Assembly (NCBI GenBank): GCA_000434735.1
Contig: FR881223.1
Location: 1 to 26,603 of the forward strand
Length of the DNA: 26,603 nt
Source of the DNA: Bacteroides sp. CAG:530
GTDB taxonomy: Bacteria; Bacteroidota; Bacteroidia; Bacteroidales; Bacteroidaceae
Direction: 5' to 3'
A program made the position numbers and the translations under genes. Every line of letters starts with the position of its first letter. Within the stretch, counting starts at the first letter, position 1. The notes under the pieces are model-generated. The model was not told where the DNA came from. It searched no databases and worked only from the letters and a program-made list of their open reading frames with translations. Of the stretch, positions 7,350 through 14,141 are shown piece after piece.

Positions 7350-9020
7350 TTAAAAATGTGCTCCTACGGTGAACAATAGCTGATGACGCTCATTGTCCAA
7401 CTTGGCAGGAACAAATGTCTTGCTGTCGAATGCGTAGAAATCAGATTTGTACATATCGTACTTATAGGCTAAGTCGGCATAAAGTGTCTTGCCGTGATAA
7501 CCTAAACCGAAAGAAAACGACTGGCGGTTTTTCGGGTTGATGTATTCAGGATTAGTACGTGTTTCGTCGGTGGCAGCAATGTTCTTGAAAGAGCCCGTTT
7601 CTATAGGAGCCGACTGGAAGTTATATCCTGCACGAATGCAGAAGCCGTCTACATTGGTTTCCATACCTACACGGAACTTATGCACAGGCTTGAAGGTTTC
7701 CTTAATAGCATCGGTACCGCTTAAGTCATTGCCCCCGTATACATAATCGTAATCGTATTCTGTTCTTTCACGCAGACGAGCAGATGAGTATTTCTCGAAT
7801 TCGTACTCAGCATCTAAGGCTACCATGCCGCCCAGTACGGTTCCGGCACTTACATTGATGCGCCACGGAGTAGTTAGGGCGTAATCGAATACGTACTGCG
7901 GCTGCAGATAGTCGGAAAGATTTTCTACCGACGAACCTGATGTATAGCCACCATTTCTATTCTGAATGTTGAGGTTAGACGCGATGGTTGCCGAATACTT
8001 ATCGGTCATAGAATACCATATAGGTGTATGTACCGAGAAACCGAGGCGGAACGGAGAGTACTCAAATGGACGAACTATGGCTCCAAACTTCAAGTCGATA
8101 CCTGTACCATCGGCACGATACCAGTTGTTCAGTGTCAAATCGCCGGTATCGTGATATTCTGCATCTCCTTCCTGAGTAATTCGGTTCATAGTTTCAGCGT
8201 AAGATGAATAGCGGTTGTAGTTCAAATCGTATACGCCCAATGTAAGTCCGAAGTAATATCTATCCTGTACATTGAAAGCCACGTTGAAATCGAACTGATT
8301 GATACCGCCTTCCTCACGACTGTAGAACTCGCCTTGTTCGCCATTCCAGCCGTATATTTTTGATATTTTTGTGTCGTCGTTGGCTTCTGTCACATAGTCA
8401 AGCAATCCGGCACTAACGCCATCTTTATTGAATCCGCAGCGTAATCCCATACTTGCTAAATACGGAACTCCATAGTATGTTTCGGATGTATATGGGTTCT
8501 TGGCATCAAACAAGGCATTTACGTCATTCACTGTTCCGAATTTTCCAGAATTCATGGCCATCATCGCCATCTGATTAGTAAGCGACTCACCATTGAGATT
8601 CATCTTAGAAGAGAACTGACGGTTGAAATTGGCACGCTTGGTGTAGTTGAAGCCTACATTGAAGTAGCGAAGGTCGGTGCGGTTTCCTATCTTGCTTGCC
8701 CATACGAAGCCGGCTTGATCGAACGACCAACGGGTGTGGTCATCGCTCACTTTCATTCCACCGTGATCGGACGACACCTTATTATTATTGAACCCGAAGC
8801 TGACAGAGACATCGCTCTTACGGAACAAACCGATTCCGGCAGGGTTGGTTCCGATAGTAGAGATATCTGCTCCCAAGGCACTCATGGCACCGCCCATACC
8901 AACAAAGCGGGCTGTACCGTTGAGGTCGTTATTCATCAACTTCAATGCGTCGTATTGATTTTGTGCTACGGCTGCCGATGATATCAATCCGGCAGCCAAG
9001 AGGAAATATAATCTGTTCAT
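7350..9020 (-). CDS. OmpP1/FadL-type outer membrane protein ('hemin receptor')
   Basis: Predicted outer-membrane beta-barrel of the OmpP1/FadL/TodX family, members of which import hydrophobic molecules; Bacteroides copies are often labelled hemin receptor without proof. The 556 residues open with a signal peptide (MNRLYFLLAAGLISSAAVA, cleavage before QNQ). The family N-terminal motif follows: GTARFVGMGGAMSALGADISTIGTNPAGIG. Alternating aromatic/polar strands fill the rest, and the protein ends in HQLLFTVGAHF with the C-terminal Phe typical of barrels handled by the BAM complex. It starts 37 bp after the stop of the exported aromatic-rich protein and should be co-transcribed with it. A terminator follows. 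The ligand is unknown. Confidence 0.85.
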   Translation of the reverse strand: MNRLYFLLAAGLISSAAVAQNQYDALKLMNNDLNGTARFVGMGGAMSALGADISTIGTNPAGIGLFRKSDVSVSFGFNNNKVSSDHGGMKVSDDHTRWSFDQAGFVWASKIGNRTDLRYFNVGFNYTKRANFNRQFSSKMNLNGESLTNQMAMMAMNSGKFGTVNDVNALFDAKNPYTSETYYGVPYLASMGLRCGFNKDGVSAGLLDYVTEANDDTKISKIYGWNGEQGEFYSREEGGINQFDFNVAFNVQDRYYFGLTLGVYDLNYNRYSSYAETMNRITQEGDAEYHDTGDLTLNNWYRADGTGIDLKFGAIVRPFEYSPFRLGFSVHTPIWYSMTDKYSATIASNLNIQNRNGGYTSGSSVENLSDYLQPQYVFDYALTTPWRINVSAGTVLGGMVALDAEYEFEKYSSARLRERTEYDYDYVYGGNDLSGTDAIKETFKPVHKFRVGMETNVDGFCIRAGYNFQSAPIETGSFKNIAATDETRTNPEYINPKNRQSFSFGLGYHGKTLYADLAYKYDMYKSDFYAFDSKTFVPAKLDNERHQLLFTVGAHF

Positions 9021-9057
9021 AACTTAATCTTTAAGAATAGTGTCCATTACTTTTTCA

Positions 9058-10326
9058 TCATCTTCTGCGTGAGCTGCTTCCGCCTCCCATAGAGCCACGG
9101 CTACTGCTTCCGCCTGTTGCCGAACCACGGCTGAAGCTTCCGCTGTTACCGCCACGACTGAATGAGCCGCTGTTGCTGCTGCCGCCACTGCGTCCGAATG
9201 AACTGCCATGACTGTTGCTATCATAGCTACGGCGAGTACTACTAGGACGACTGTAAGATGAACCCGAACGGTCTACAGTACTGCTTGGACAAATATAGGT
9301 ATTGCTTTCGCGGTTATTACCGAAAGACGAGCCACGGCTATTGCTACCCGATGCTCCGCCATTTACATATCCACGACGAACTGACGACTGACTTCCCGGC
9401 TGTACGCGGATAGCACTTCCGTTGTTGCCCGGAATTACCACACGTCCGATAGAGCCACGGCTGTTATTCCAGCGAGTAGACGAATTACCCGGATTGCGAG
9501 AGTATCCGTTGTTATATCTGTTCTGATTAGAAGCAGAATAGCGCAAGCTGCTTCCACCACGGTTATAGCGAGACGGGCGATAATCGGTATGTCCTACACG
9601 GTAATTGCCAGCCCATCCGTAATATCCGTGATGATGGTGATGCGGACCACCCCATCCCGGTCCCCAATACGGGTCGTACCAGCCGCCATACCAATAAGGA
9701 GAATGCCAGCTATAATAACTATAATAATAAGGAGAGCTCCATCCCCAACTCCATCCCCAACGAGGACCTGCCATACTCCAATTCCATCGCCAATCCCACC
9801 ACATAGGGTTAGTATAGGTTGGGAATACATAAGCATAGAGTCCGTCATCGTATACATTCCAATCCCATGAAGGATAAGCGCCATACACCACATCCCAATA
9901 AAGCGGACTGCTTACGGGGATAGCGTAACGCGGACTGCGAAAGCGGACGATACGCATGGCATATTCATAATCATCCTGCGTACCTTCGAAACCGTTTACC
10001 CATTCACCACGCTCGCCATAAGGTTTTTCTTCGATGTAGAGTGTATCGTTCTGAGTGCGGAAAGTATTATCGCGCGATGTGTATCGGCGATTATATTCAT
10101 CAATATTGCGTGTACGGCCTGACGCATCCTTTACCACTACCGTAGAACCGGGAGCAGCATATACCGTAGTAGCCGAACTTTGTCTTTTCTCGCGCTGCAC
10201 TGCGACGTTCTCTTTTTTTGCCTTCGTCTCTTTTTTAGGAACGAAATAGAGATCGTCGTTGCTCTGTGCCATAGCAAGCCACGGCAAGCAAGCTATTAAC
10301 GCTGTTATTATAAATCTACTTTTCAT
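9058..10326 (-). CDS. Exported aromatic- and Gly/Ser/Arg-rich protein, function unknown
   Basis: I do not recognise this 422-residue protein as a defined family. The N-terminus is a signal peptide with likely cleavage at AMA-Q (20/21). LIAC at residues 10-13 could instead be a short lipobox. Next comes a charged stretch of about 100 residues, then an extremely Trp/Tyr-rich block (about 145-245) with runs such as WWDWRWNWSM, WGWSWGWSS and GPHHHHHGYYGW. The last 150 or so residues are low-complexity Ser/Gly/Asn/Arg, with repeats such as SGSFSRGG and an RRR end. The coding DNA there shows matching imperfect repeats. It lies 37 bp upstream of the OmpP1-type gene, so an envelope role with that barrel is likely. 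Possible direct-repeat activator sites lie upstream. The C-terminal region is probably disordered. Confidence 0.75.
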   Translation of the reverse strand: MKSRFIITALIACLPWLAMAQSNDDLYFVPKKETKAKKENVAVQREKRQSSATTVYAAPGSTVVVKDASGRTRNIDEYNRRYTSRDNTFRTQNDTLYIEEKPYGERGEWVNGFEGTQDDYEYAMRIVRFRSPRYAIPVSSPLYWDVVYGAYPSWDWNVYDDGLYAYVFPTYTNPMWWDWRWNWSMAGPRWGWSWGWSSPYYYSYYSWHSPYWYGGWYDPYWGPGWGGPHHHHHGYYGWAGNYRVGHTDYRPSRYNRGGSSLRYSASNQNRYNNGYSRNPGNSSTRWNNSRGSIGRVVIPGNNGSAIRVQPGSQSSVRRGYVNGGASGSNSRGSSFGNNRESNTYICPSSTVDRSGSSYSRPSSTRRSYDSNSHGSSFGRSGGSSNSGSFSRGGNSGSFSRGSATGGSSSRGSMGGGSSSRRR

Positions 10327-10368
10327 ACGCTATTATTTTAATCTTGTTTCGTCTTTTATTTCGTGATA

Positions 10369-10376
10369 CAAAAATA
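10369..10376 (-). promoter_or_regulatory. -7 box of the aromatic-rich protein operon
   Basis: The minus strand reads TATTTTTG, a perfect TAnnTTTG, 43 bp upstream of the start codon. No TTTG is found at the -33 position, which fits a promoter needing an activator. Direct repeats lie just upstream of it. Confidence 0.4.
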
Positions 10377-10404
10377 AGAATTGCTTTTCTATCGGGATAC
10401 AGAA

Positions 10405-10435
10405 ATTCCCTATTTCAATGTAGGGGATTCCCTAT
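10405..10435. repeat. Two ATTCCCTAT direct repeats, 22 bp apart
   Basis: ATTCCCTAT occurs at 10405-10413 and 10427-10435, start-to-start 22 bp (two helical turns). TAGGG-GATT-CCCTA around the second copy also forms a short dyad. The repeats lie 28-66 bp upstream of the -7 box, where an activator would bind. The geometry resembles paired direct repeats bound by LytTR-type response regulators, but the sequence does not match their usual consensus. Confidence 0.45.
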
Positions 10436-10447
10436 CTTTTTAGAAGA

Positions 10448-11116
10448 TTACACAATTTTAGTGACCGAGACTTCCGGAAACTCGTCTTGAAGAGCTTGTA
10501 ACAAAGCGTGTTCGTTCATCCGTTTGGCCTTGACGGTCATGCTTACAAGGTATTCGTGACGGCTAGCGTCATGAAAATCTTTCATCTCGTACGATGTAAT
10601 GACGCATTCCTTAGACTGAAGTAACGATGAGATTTTTGTTATCAGCGCCTTGTCGGTCACGAAAAACTCCACTACCATACCATGCAGTCCAAGGCTTCCG
10701 AAGAAAAATCCCAATGCTTCGAGCCCAATAAGCACCAATGCCGTGGCAACAATACCTATGCCATACATGCCAGCACCTACTGCCAACCCGATTCCGGCCG
10801 TAGCCCATATTCCGGCGGCTGTGGTCAGTCCACGCACTATCTGCTTCTGCAAAATTATGGTTCCGGCACCAATGAAACCGATGCCGCTTACCACCTGTGC
10901 GGCTATACGACTGGGATCGAGACGCACCAAATCAGCTTTCAGCACATCCTCGAATCCGTATTGCGAAACTATCATCATGAGCGCACTACCCAGAGCGACA
11001 AGGAAATGAGTGCGGTAACCGGCTTCCTTGGCACGATATTCTCGCTCCAAGCCGATAAGTATGCCCATAACCCCTGCCACGAATATGCGTAACGTAAAAT
11101 CGCCAAATAAATTCAT
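10448..11116 (-). CDS. MgtC/SapB family membrane protein
   Basis: Inner-membrane protein of the MgtC/SapB family, whose members are linked to magnesium limitation and, in pathogens, to control of ATP synthase; the role in Bacteroidales is not established. The 222 residues comprise a hydrophobic N-terminal domain of about four or five segments (to about 145) and a soluble C-terminal ACT-like domain. Family motifs are GILIGLEREYRAKEAGYRTH, ALGSALMMIVSQYG, VSGIGFIGAGTI and RGLTTAAGIWATAGIGLAVG. The C-terminal part (VVEFFVTD... SVTKIV) has the alternating pattern of the regulatory domain. ATG 11116 fits the conserved start. The gene is divergent from the HAD phosphatase gene across 101 bp. It lies 121 bp upstream of the aromatic-rich protein gene; co-transcription is possible. 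Confidence 0.9.
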   Translation of the reverse strand: MNLFGDFTLRIFVAGVMGILIGLEREYRAKEAGYRTHFLVALGSALMMIVSQYGFEDVLKADLVRLDPSRIAAQVVSGIGFIGAGTIILQKQIVRGLTTAAGIWATAGIGLAVGAGMYGIGIVATALVLIGLEALGFFFGSLGLHGMVVEFFVTDKALITKISSLLQSKECVITSYEMKDFHDASRHEYLVSMTVKAKRMNEHALLQALQDEFPEVSVTKIV

Positions 11117-11175
11117 AGTATGCCCTCCTTTTTCTTTTTCTGCCTAAATATAACGGAAAATAATAAGAGATTGGC

Positions 11176-11183
11176 TACCTTTG
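11176..11183 (+). promoter_or_regulatory. -7 box of the HAD hydrolase gene
   Basis: TACCTTTG, a perfect TAnnTTTG, 34 bp upstream of ATG 11218. The -33 region does not show TTTG. Confidence 0.45.
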
Positions 11184-11217
11184 CAAACATTAATATCTTA
11201 TTACACTAATAACCTAT

Positions 11218-12027
11218 ATGAAATATAAACTTCTAGTACTCGACCTCGACGGAACGCTAACCAACTCGAAAAAAGAAATAACTGCACATACGCTCGACAC
11301 GCTGACTCGTGCGCAAGAACAAGGATTAAAGATAGTATTGGCCTCGGGCCGACCTACATACGGAGTGGCTCCGCTGGCCAACAAGCTTCAGCTTGATAAG
11401 TACGAAGGCTATATACTTTCTTACAACGGCGGCGAAATCATCGACTGGAAGACTAAAGAGATGATGTATAAGAACCTGCTCGACCCTACGGTGCTGCCTT
11501 ATCTGTATAAATGCGCTAAGGATAATGACTTTGCCATAGTAACATACGAAAACGAATTCGTTCTTACAGAAAAGCCCAACGATGAGTACGTTCTTAAAGA
11601 AGCGTTGCTTAATGTAATGACCATAAAGAAGGTAGACAACTTCTTGGATGCGGTAAAACACCCGGTAGCAAAGTGCCTTATTGTAGGTGAACCAGAACGT
11701 TTGGCCGTATTGGAAAAAGAAATGCAGGAAACTCTGAAAGATAAGATGGGAGTATTCCGCTCTGAACCTTATTTCTTGGAGTTGGTGCCTAAGGGAATCG
11801 ACAAGGCTCGCTCACTGGAAGTTCTTCTGAAGGAAATAGGAATGACGAAAGAAGAAATGATGGCCGTTGGCGATGGCTTTAACGACCTATCAATGATACG
11901 CTACGCCGGCATGGGAGTTGCCATGGCTAACGCACAGACAGTGGTGCGCGACAGCGCCGACTTCATCACCCTTTCGAACGATGAAGACGGAGTGGCGCAT
12001 GTAGTAGAAAAGTTTATTCTACAGTAA
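11218..12027 (+). CDS. Cof-type HAD-IIB phosphatase
   Basis: Cytoplasmic haloacid dehalogenase-superfamily phosphatase of the Cof/YidA subfamily; such enzymes usually act on sugar phosphates or FMN, and the true substrate is unknown. The 269 residues match the family length. Motif I is LVLDLDGTLTNS with nucleophile Asp9 and acid/base Asp11. Motif II is VLASGRPTYG. The metal-binding motif IV is AVGDGFNDLSMI, near residue 220, followed by GVAMANA. The C2B cap lies between motifs II and III. The 3' end overlaps the convergent DUF2148 gene by 14 bp, so both stops are read through by the opposing transcript. Confidence 0.93.
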   Translation: MKYKLLVLDLDGTLTNSKKEITAHTLDTLTRAQEQGLKIVLASGRPTYGVAPLANKLQLDKYEGYILSYNGGEIIDWKTKEMMYKNLLDPTVLPYLYKCAKDNDFAIVTYENEFVLTEKPNDEYVLKEALLNVMTIKKVDNFLDAVKHPVAKCLIVGEPERLAVLEKEMQETLKDKMGVFRSEPYFLELVPKGIDKARSLEVLLKEIGMTKEEMMAVGDGFNDLSMIRYAGMGVAMANAQTVVRDSADFITLSNDEDGVAHVVEKFILQ

Positions 12028-12550
12028 TCGGCTTTCTGTCGAAAAAAGGATTTTTTGACGATGCACTTACCGGGATAGCGAATACTCGGGTGCATCCGTC
12101 CAACCAATCGAGTTGCTGTGCTGCAAGTCCTGCCGAGAACATTACACGAGTATCTACCCTATGATCGGCGGCTACAGCGCATGCCGACCCGATAGCTATT
12201 CCTACATCCACAGTATTGATGGCGCATGGCACGCCTTCAAACCTTTCTTCGCATGTGGCAAAGCCGCAATGTCCGCAATTCATGCCGTGGATATGATCAT
12301 GCGTTCCTATCAACACTACACACTCGGCAGCAAGAATGTTCTCTGCGTCTCGCAAGAAAAACTTAAAGCCGTTTTCCTCGTACATCTGTTTCATTGTATC
12401 CGATAAGATACGGATATTGCTTTCGGTTATCAGGGCCGCTTCTATAATATCCACCCCTTTTGCTTTAGGTGCAGTACGGGCAGCGGTAATCATCTGTTGG
12501 GCAATTTGTATCACCACATCGTGCCGACAATCTCTTTCATTCAATATCAT
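12014..12550 (-). CDS. DUF2148 cysteine-rich (ferredoxin-domain) protein
   Basis: A 178-residue soluble protein of the DUF2148 family, often labelled ferredoxin domain-containing; no reaction is established. It opens with MILNERDCRHDVVIQIAQQM and TAARTAPKAKGVD, as in family members and reminiscent of nitroreductase N-termini. The cysteine motif NCGHCGFATC gives Cys92, Cys95 and Cys100, and Cys109 (VPCA) could complete a 4Fe-4S site. GIAIGSACAVAADHRVDTRVMFSAG follows and is the best conserved block. It is transcribed on the minus strand after spt, but a terminator-like structure (12599-12670) lies between them, so it probably has its own promoter. Tail-to-tail overlap of 14 bp with the HAD gene. 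Confidence 0.85.
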   Translation of the reverse strand: MILNERDCRHDVVIQIAQQMITAARTAPKAKGVDIIEAALITESNIRILSDTMKQMYEENGFKFFLRDAENILAAECVVLIGTHDHIHGMNCGHCGFATCEERFEGVPCAINTVDVGIAIGSACAVAADHRVDTRVMFSAGLAAQQLDWLDGCTRVFAIPVSASSKNPFFDRKPITVE

Positions 12551-12598
12551 ATACGTTCACTGAATTTATGTGTTTATCATTTCTTCTGCAAAAGCAAA

Positions 12599-12670
12599 AG
12601 AGACTATATCTCATTAATCATTTCTTGATTCAGATAAATCAAAGAACAAATCAATGTGATATAGTCTCCT
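12599..12670 (-). terminator. Long stem-loop after spt
   Basis: AGAGACTATATC (from 12599) pairs with GATATAGTCTC... near 12658-12670, and the stem extends inward by CATT/AATG with a T-T mismatch. The roughly 30-nt loop contains its own hairpin, TCTTGAT with ATCAAAGA. On the minus strand it runs into CTCTTTTGCTTTTGC, a weak T tract. It lies about 57 bp past the spt stop. Confidence 0.6.
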
Positions 12671-12726
12671 TATTATATATTATAGAAGCTAAACCGTGTG
12701 GCTTCTATTTTTTCTTCGTGGTATTC

Positions 12727-13914
12727 TTATTTCAAGATATCCAACTGCTTGAAGCACTGAGTCAACTTGTCGATAGCGTAATCAACCTGTTCTTTGGTAT
12801 GAGTAGCCATCAATGCGAAGCGAACCAATGTATCCTGAGGTGCACATGCAGGAGGAATAACCGGGTTGATAAATACGCCGGCATCGAACGCCAATTTTGT
12901 AACTTCGAAAGTCTTGTCGGTATCACGCACGTAAAGCGGGATGATAGGACTTTCTGTATCTCCGATTTCGAAACCGACTTCGCGGAAACACTTAAGAGCG
13001 TAGTTGGTAATCTTCCACAAGTTCTCCTGACGTTCAGGTTCAGTCTTCAAGATGTGAAGAGCTTCCATTGCGGCTGCAGTAGCAGCAGGAGTGTTACTTG
13101 CAGAGAATATATAAGAACGTGAGTTGTGACGCAACCAGTTGATAGTGTCTTTATCAGCAGCAATGAAACCACCGATAGAAGCCAATGATTTAGAGAATGT
13201 ACCCATAATCAAGTCAACCTTATCAGTAAGGCCGAAATGATCGCACACACCTCTACCCTGACGACCGAATACTCCCAAGCCGTGAGCTTCGTCTACCATG
13301 ATGCTAGCGTTATACTTCTCGCTCAATCTAACGATTTCGGGCAAGTTAGCCAAGTCTCCTTCCATAGAGAACACACCGTCTACTACAATCAGCTTAACCG
13401 ACTCCGGACGGCATTTTGACAATTCTTTTTCTAGAGCCGCCATATCGTTATGCTTATACTTCAACTGTGTAGAGAAAGAAAGACGACGACCGTCTACAAT
13501 TGAAGCATGGTCGCGGTCATCACAGATGATGTAGTCATTACGATCGGTCAAGCAAGATACTACACCTTCGTTTACAGTGAAACCGGTTGAGTAAACCAAA
13601 GCTTCTTCTTTACCTACAAATTCGGCAAGTTCATGCTCCAACTGAACATGAATGTCTAAAGTACCGTTAAGAAAGCGTGATCCGGCGCATCCTGTACCAT
13701 ATTTACGAGTAGCAGCGATAGCCGCCTCGATGATTCTCTGGTCATGAGTCAAACCCATGTAAGAGTTAGAACCAAACATCAACACTTTTTTTCCGTCCAT
13801 TATTACTTCTGTGTCTTGAGCACTGTCAATTTCACGGAAATAAGGGTAAACGCCTTTCTCCATATAGTACTGCGGCGTTCTGAATTTGCTTAATTTGTCT
13901 TGTAATAATCCCAT
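12727..13914 (-). CDS. spt: Serine palmitoyltransferase
   Basis: PLP enzyme condensing L-serine with palmitoyl-CoA to 3-ketosphinganine, the first step of sphingolipid synthesis; known in Bacteroides (B. thetaiotaomicron BT_0870). The 395 residues fit soluble bacterial alpha-oxoamine synthases. Visible features are GSNSYMGLTHD (48-58), GTGCAGSRFLNGT (73-85), DHAS with the cofactor-stacking His136, VDEAHGLGVFG (Asp208, His211) and GTFSKSLASIGG with Schiff-base Lys242. The frame is open to 14004, but that would overlap the promoter -7 box (14002-14009), and the known N-terminus MGLLQDKL begins at 13914, so I take 13914. The alternative 8-amino-7-oxononanoate synthase is less likely because the N-terminus (PYFREIDSAQDTEVIMDGKKVLMFGSNSY) is SPT-like. 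The leader carries two hairpins and a short ORF. Divergent from a lipid-kinase gene. Confidence 0.92.
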   Translation of the reverse strand: MGLLQDKLSKFRTPQYYMEKGVYPYFREIDSAQDTEVIMDGKKVLMFGSNSYMGLTHDQRIIEAAIAATRKYGTGCAGSRFLNGTLDIHVQLEHELAEFVGKEEALVYSTGFTVNEGVVSCLTDRNDYIICDDRDHASIVDGRRLSFSTQLKYKHNDMAALEKELSKCRPESVKLIVVDGVFSMEGDLANLPEIVRLSEKYNASIMVDEAHGLGVFGRQGRGVCDHFGLTDKVDLIMGTFSKSLASIGGFIAADKDTINWLRHNSRSYIFSASNTPAATAAAMEALHILKTEPERQENLWKITNYALKCFREVGFEIGDTESPIIPLYVRDTDKTFEVTKLAFDAGVFINPVIPPACAPQDTLVRFALMATHTKEQVDYAIDKLTQCFKQLDILK

Positions 13915-13927
13915 ATTATTTTTTCTG

Positions 13928-13944
13928 GTAAGCACTCCGCTTAC
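13928..13944 (-). promoter_or_regulatory. Second hairpin in the spt leader
   Basis: GTAAGC-GGAGT-GCTTAC on the minus strand: perfect 6-bp stem with an SD-like GGAG in the loop, ending 13 nt before the spt start codon. GGAG is about 20 nt from the ATG, too far for an ordinary ribosome site. Confidence 0.45.
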
Positions 13945-13985
13945 GTTTGTATTTTCACTAAAAACCGGACTTCCGTCCGGCACAT
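13941..13985 (-). CDS. Possible 14-codon leader peptide upstream of spt
   Basis: ATG at 13985 opens a frame reading MCRTEVRFLVKIQT and stops with TAA at 13943-13941. It lies inside the predicted spt transcript. Its codons run through the GC-rich hairpin (13965-13980) and its T5 tract, and the stop lies on the first bases of the second hairpin. There is no clear Shine-Dalgarno sequence, which is normal in this phylum, and no run of Ser codons. This may be chance; it is listed because its ends coincide with the structures. Confidence 0.2.
   Translation of the reverse strand: MCRTEVRFLVKIQT
13960..13980 (-). terminator. Attenuator-like hairpin plus T5 in the spt leader
   Basis: On the minus strand CCGGAC-GGAA-GTCCGG: a perfect 6-bp GC-rich stem with a GNRA-type tetraloop, followed at once by TTTTT (13964-13960). 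It has the form of a short intrinsic terminator but sits between the spt -7 box and the spt start codon. Confidence 0.5.
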
Positions 13986-14001
13986 TTCTGTTAAGAATGT
14001 G

Positions 14002-14009
14002 CAAAGGTA
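14002..14009 (-). promoter_or_regulatory. -7 box of spt
   Basis: The minus strand reads TACCTTTG, a perfect TAnnTTTG. The start point is expected near 13996, giving an spt leader of about 80 nt. No clear -33 TTTG. Confidence 0.5.
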
Positions 14010-14105
14010 ATAATTTCTAGTATAATGAAACTACAGAGACATAAAAAAACTCACTAAATATCGTAAATACGCCACAAAAAGCGTGTTCTTTTACAAAAAA
14101 TGAGC

Positions 14106-14113
14106 TAATTTTG
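14106..14113 (+). promoter_or_regulatory. -7 box of the lipid-kinase gene
   Basis: TAATTTTG, a perfect TAnnTTTG, 28 bp upstream of ATG 14142. The start points of spt and this gene would lie about 125 bp apart, back to back. Confidence 0.45.
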
Positions 14114-14141
14114 CTTTCCGAATCAACAAACCCCTTTACGA

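Noticed and set aside
9024..9224. Ala-rich minus-strand ORF of 66 residues
   Set aside because: Alternate frame of the Gly/Ser-rich repeats of the aromatic-rich protein; low complexity explains it.
13915..14004. 30-residue N-terminal extension of the spt frame
   Set aside because: Its ATG lies inside the spt -7 box, the residues do not resemble SPT, and the known N-terminus MGLLQDKL starts at 13914.
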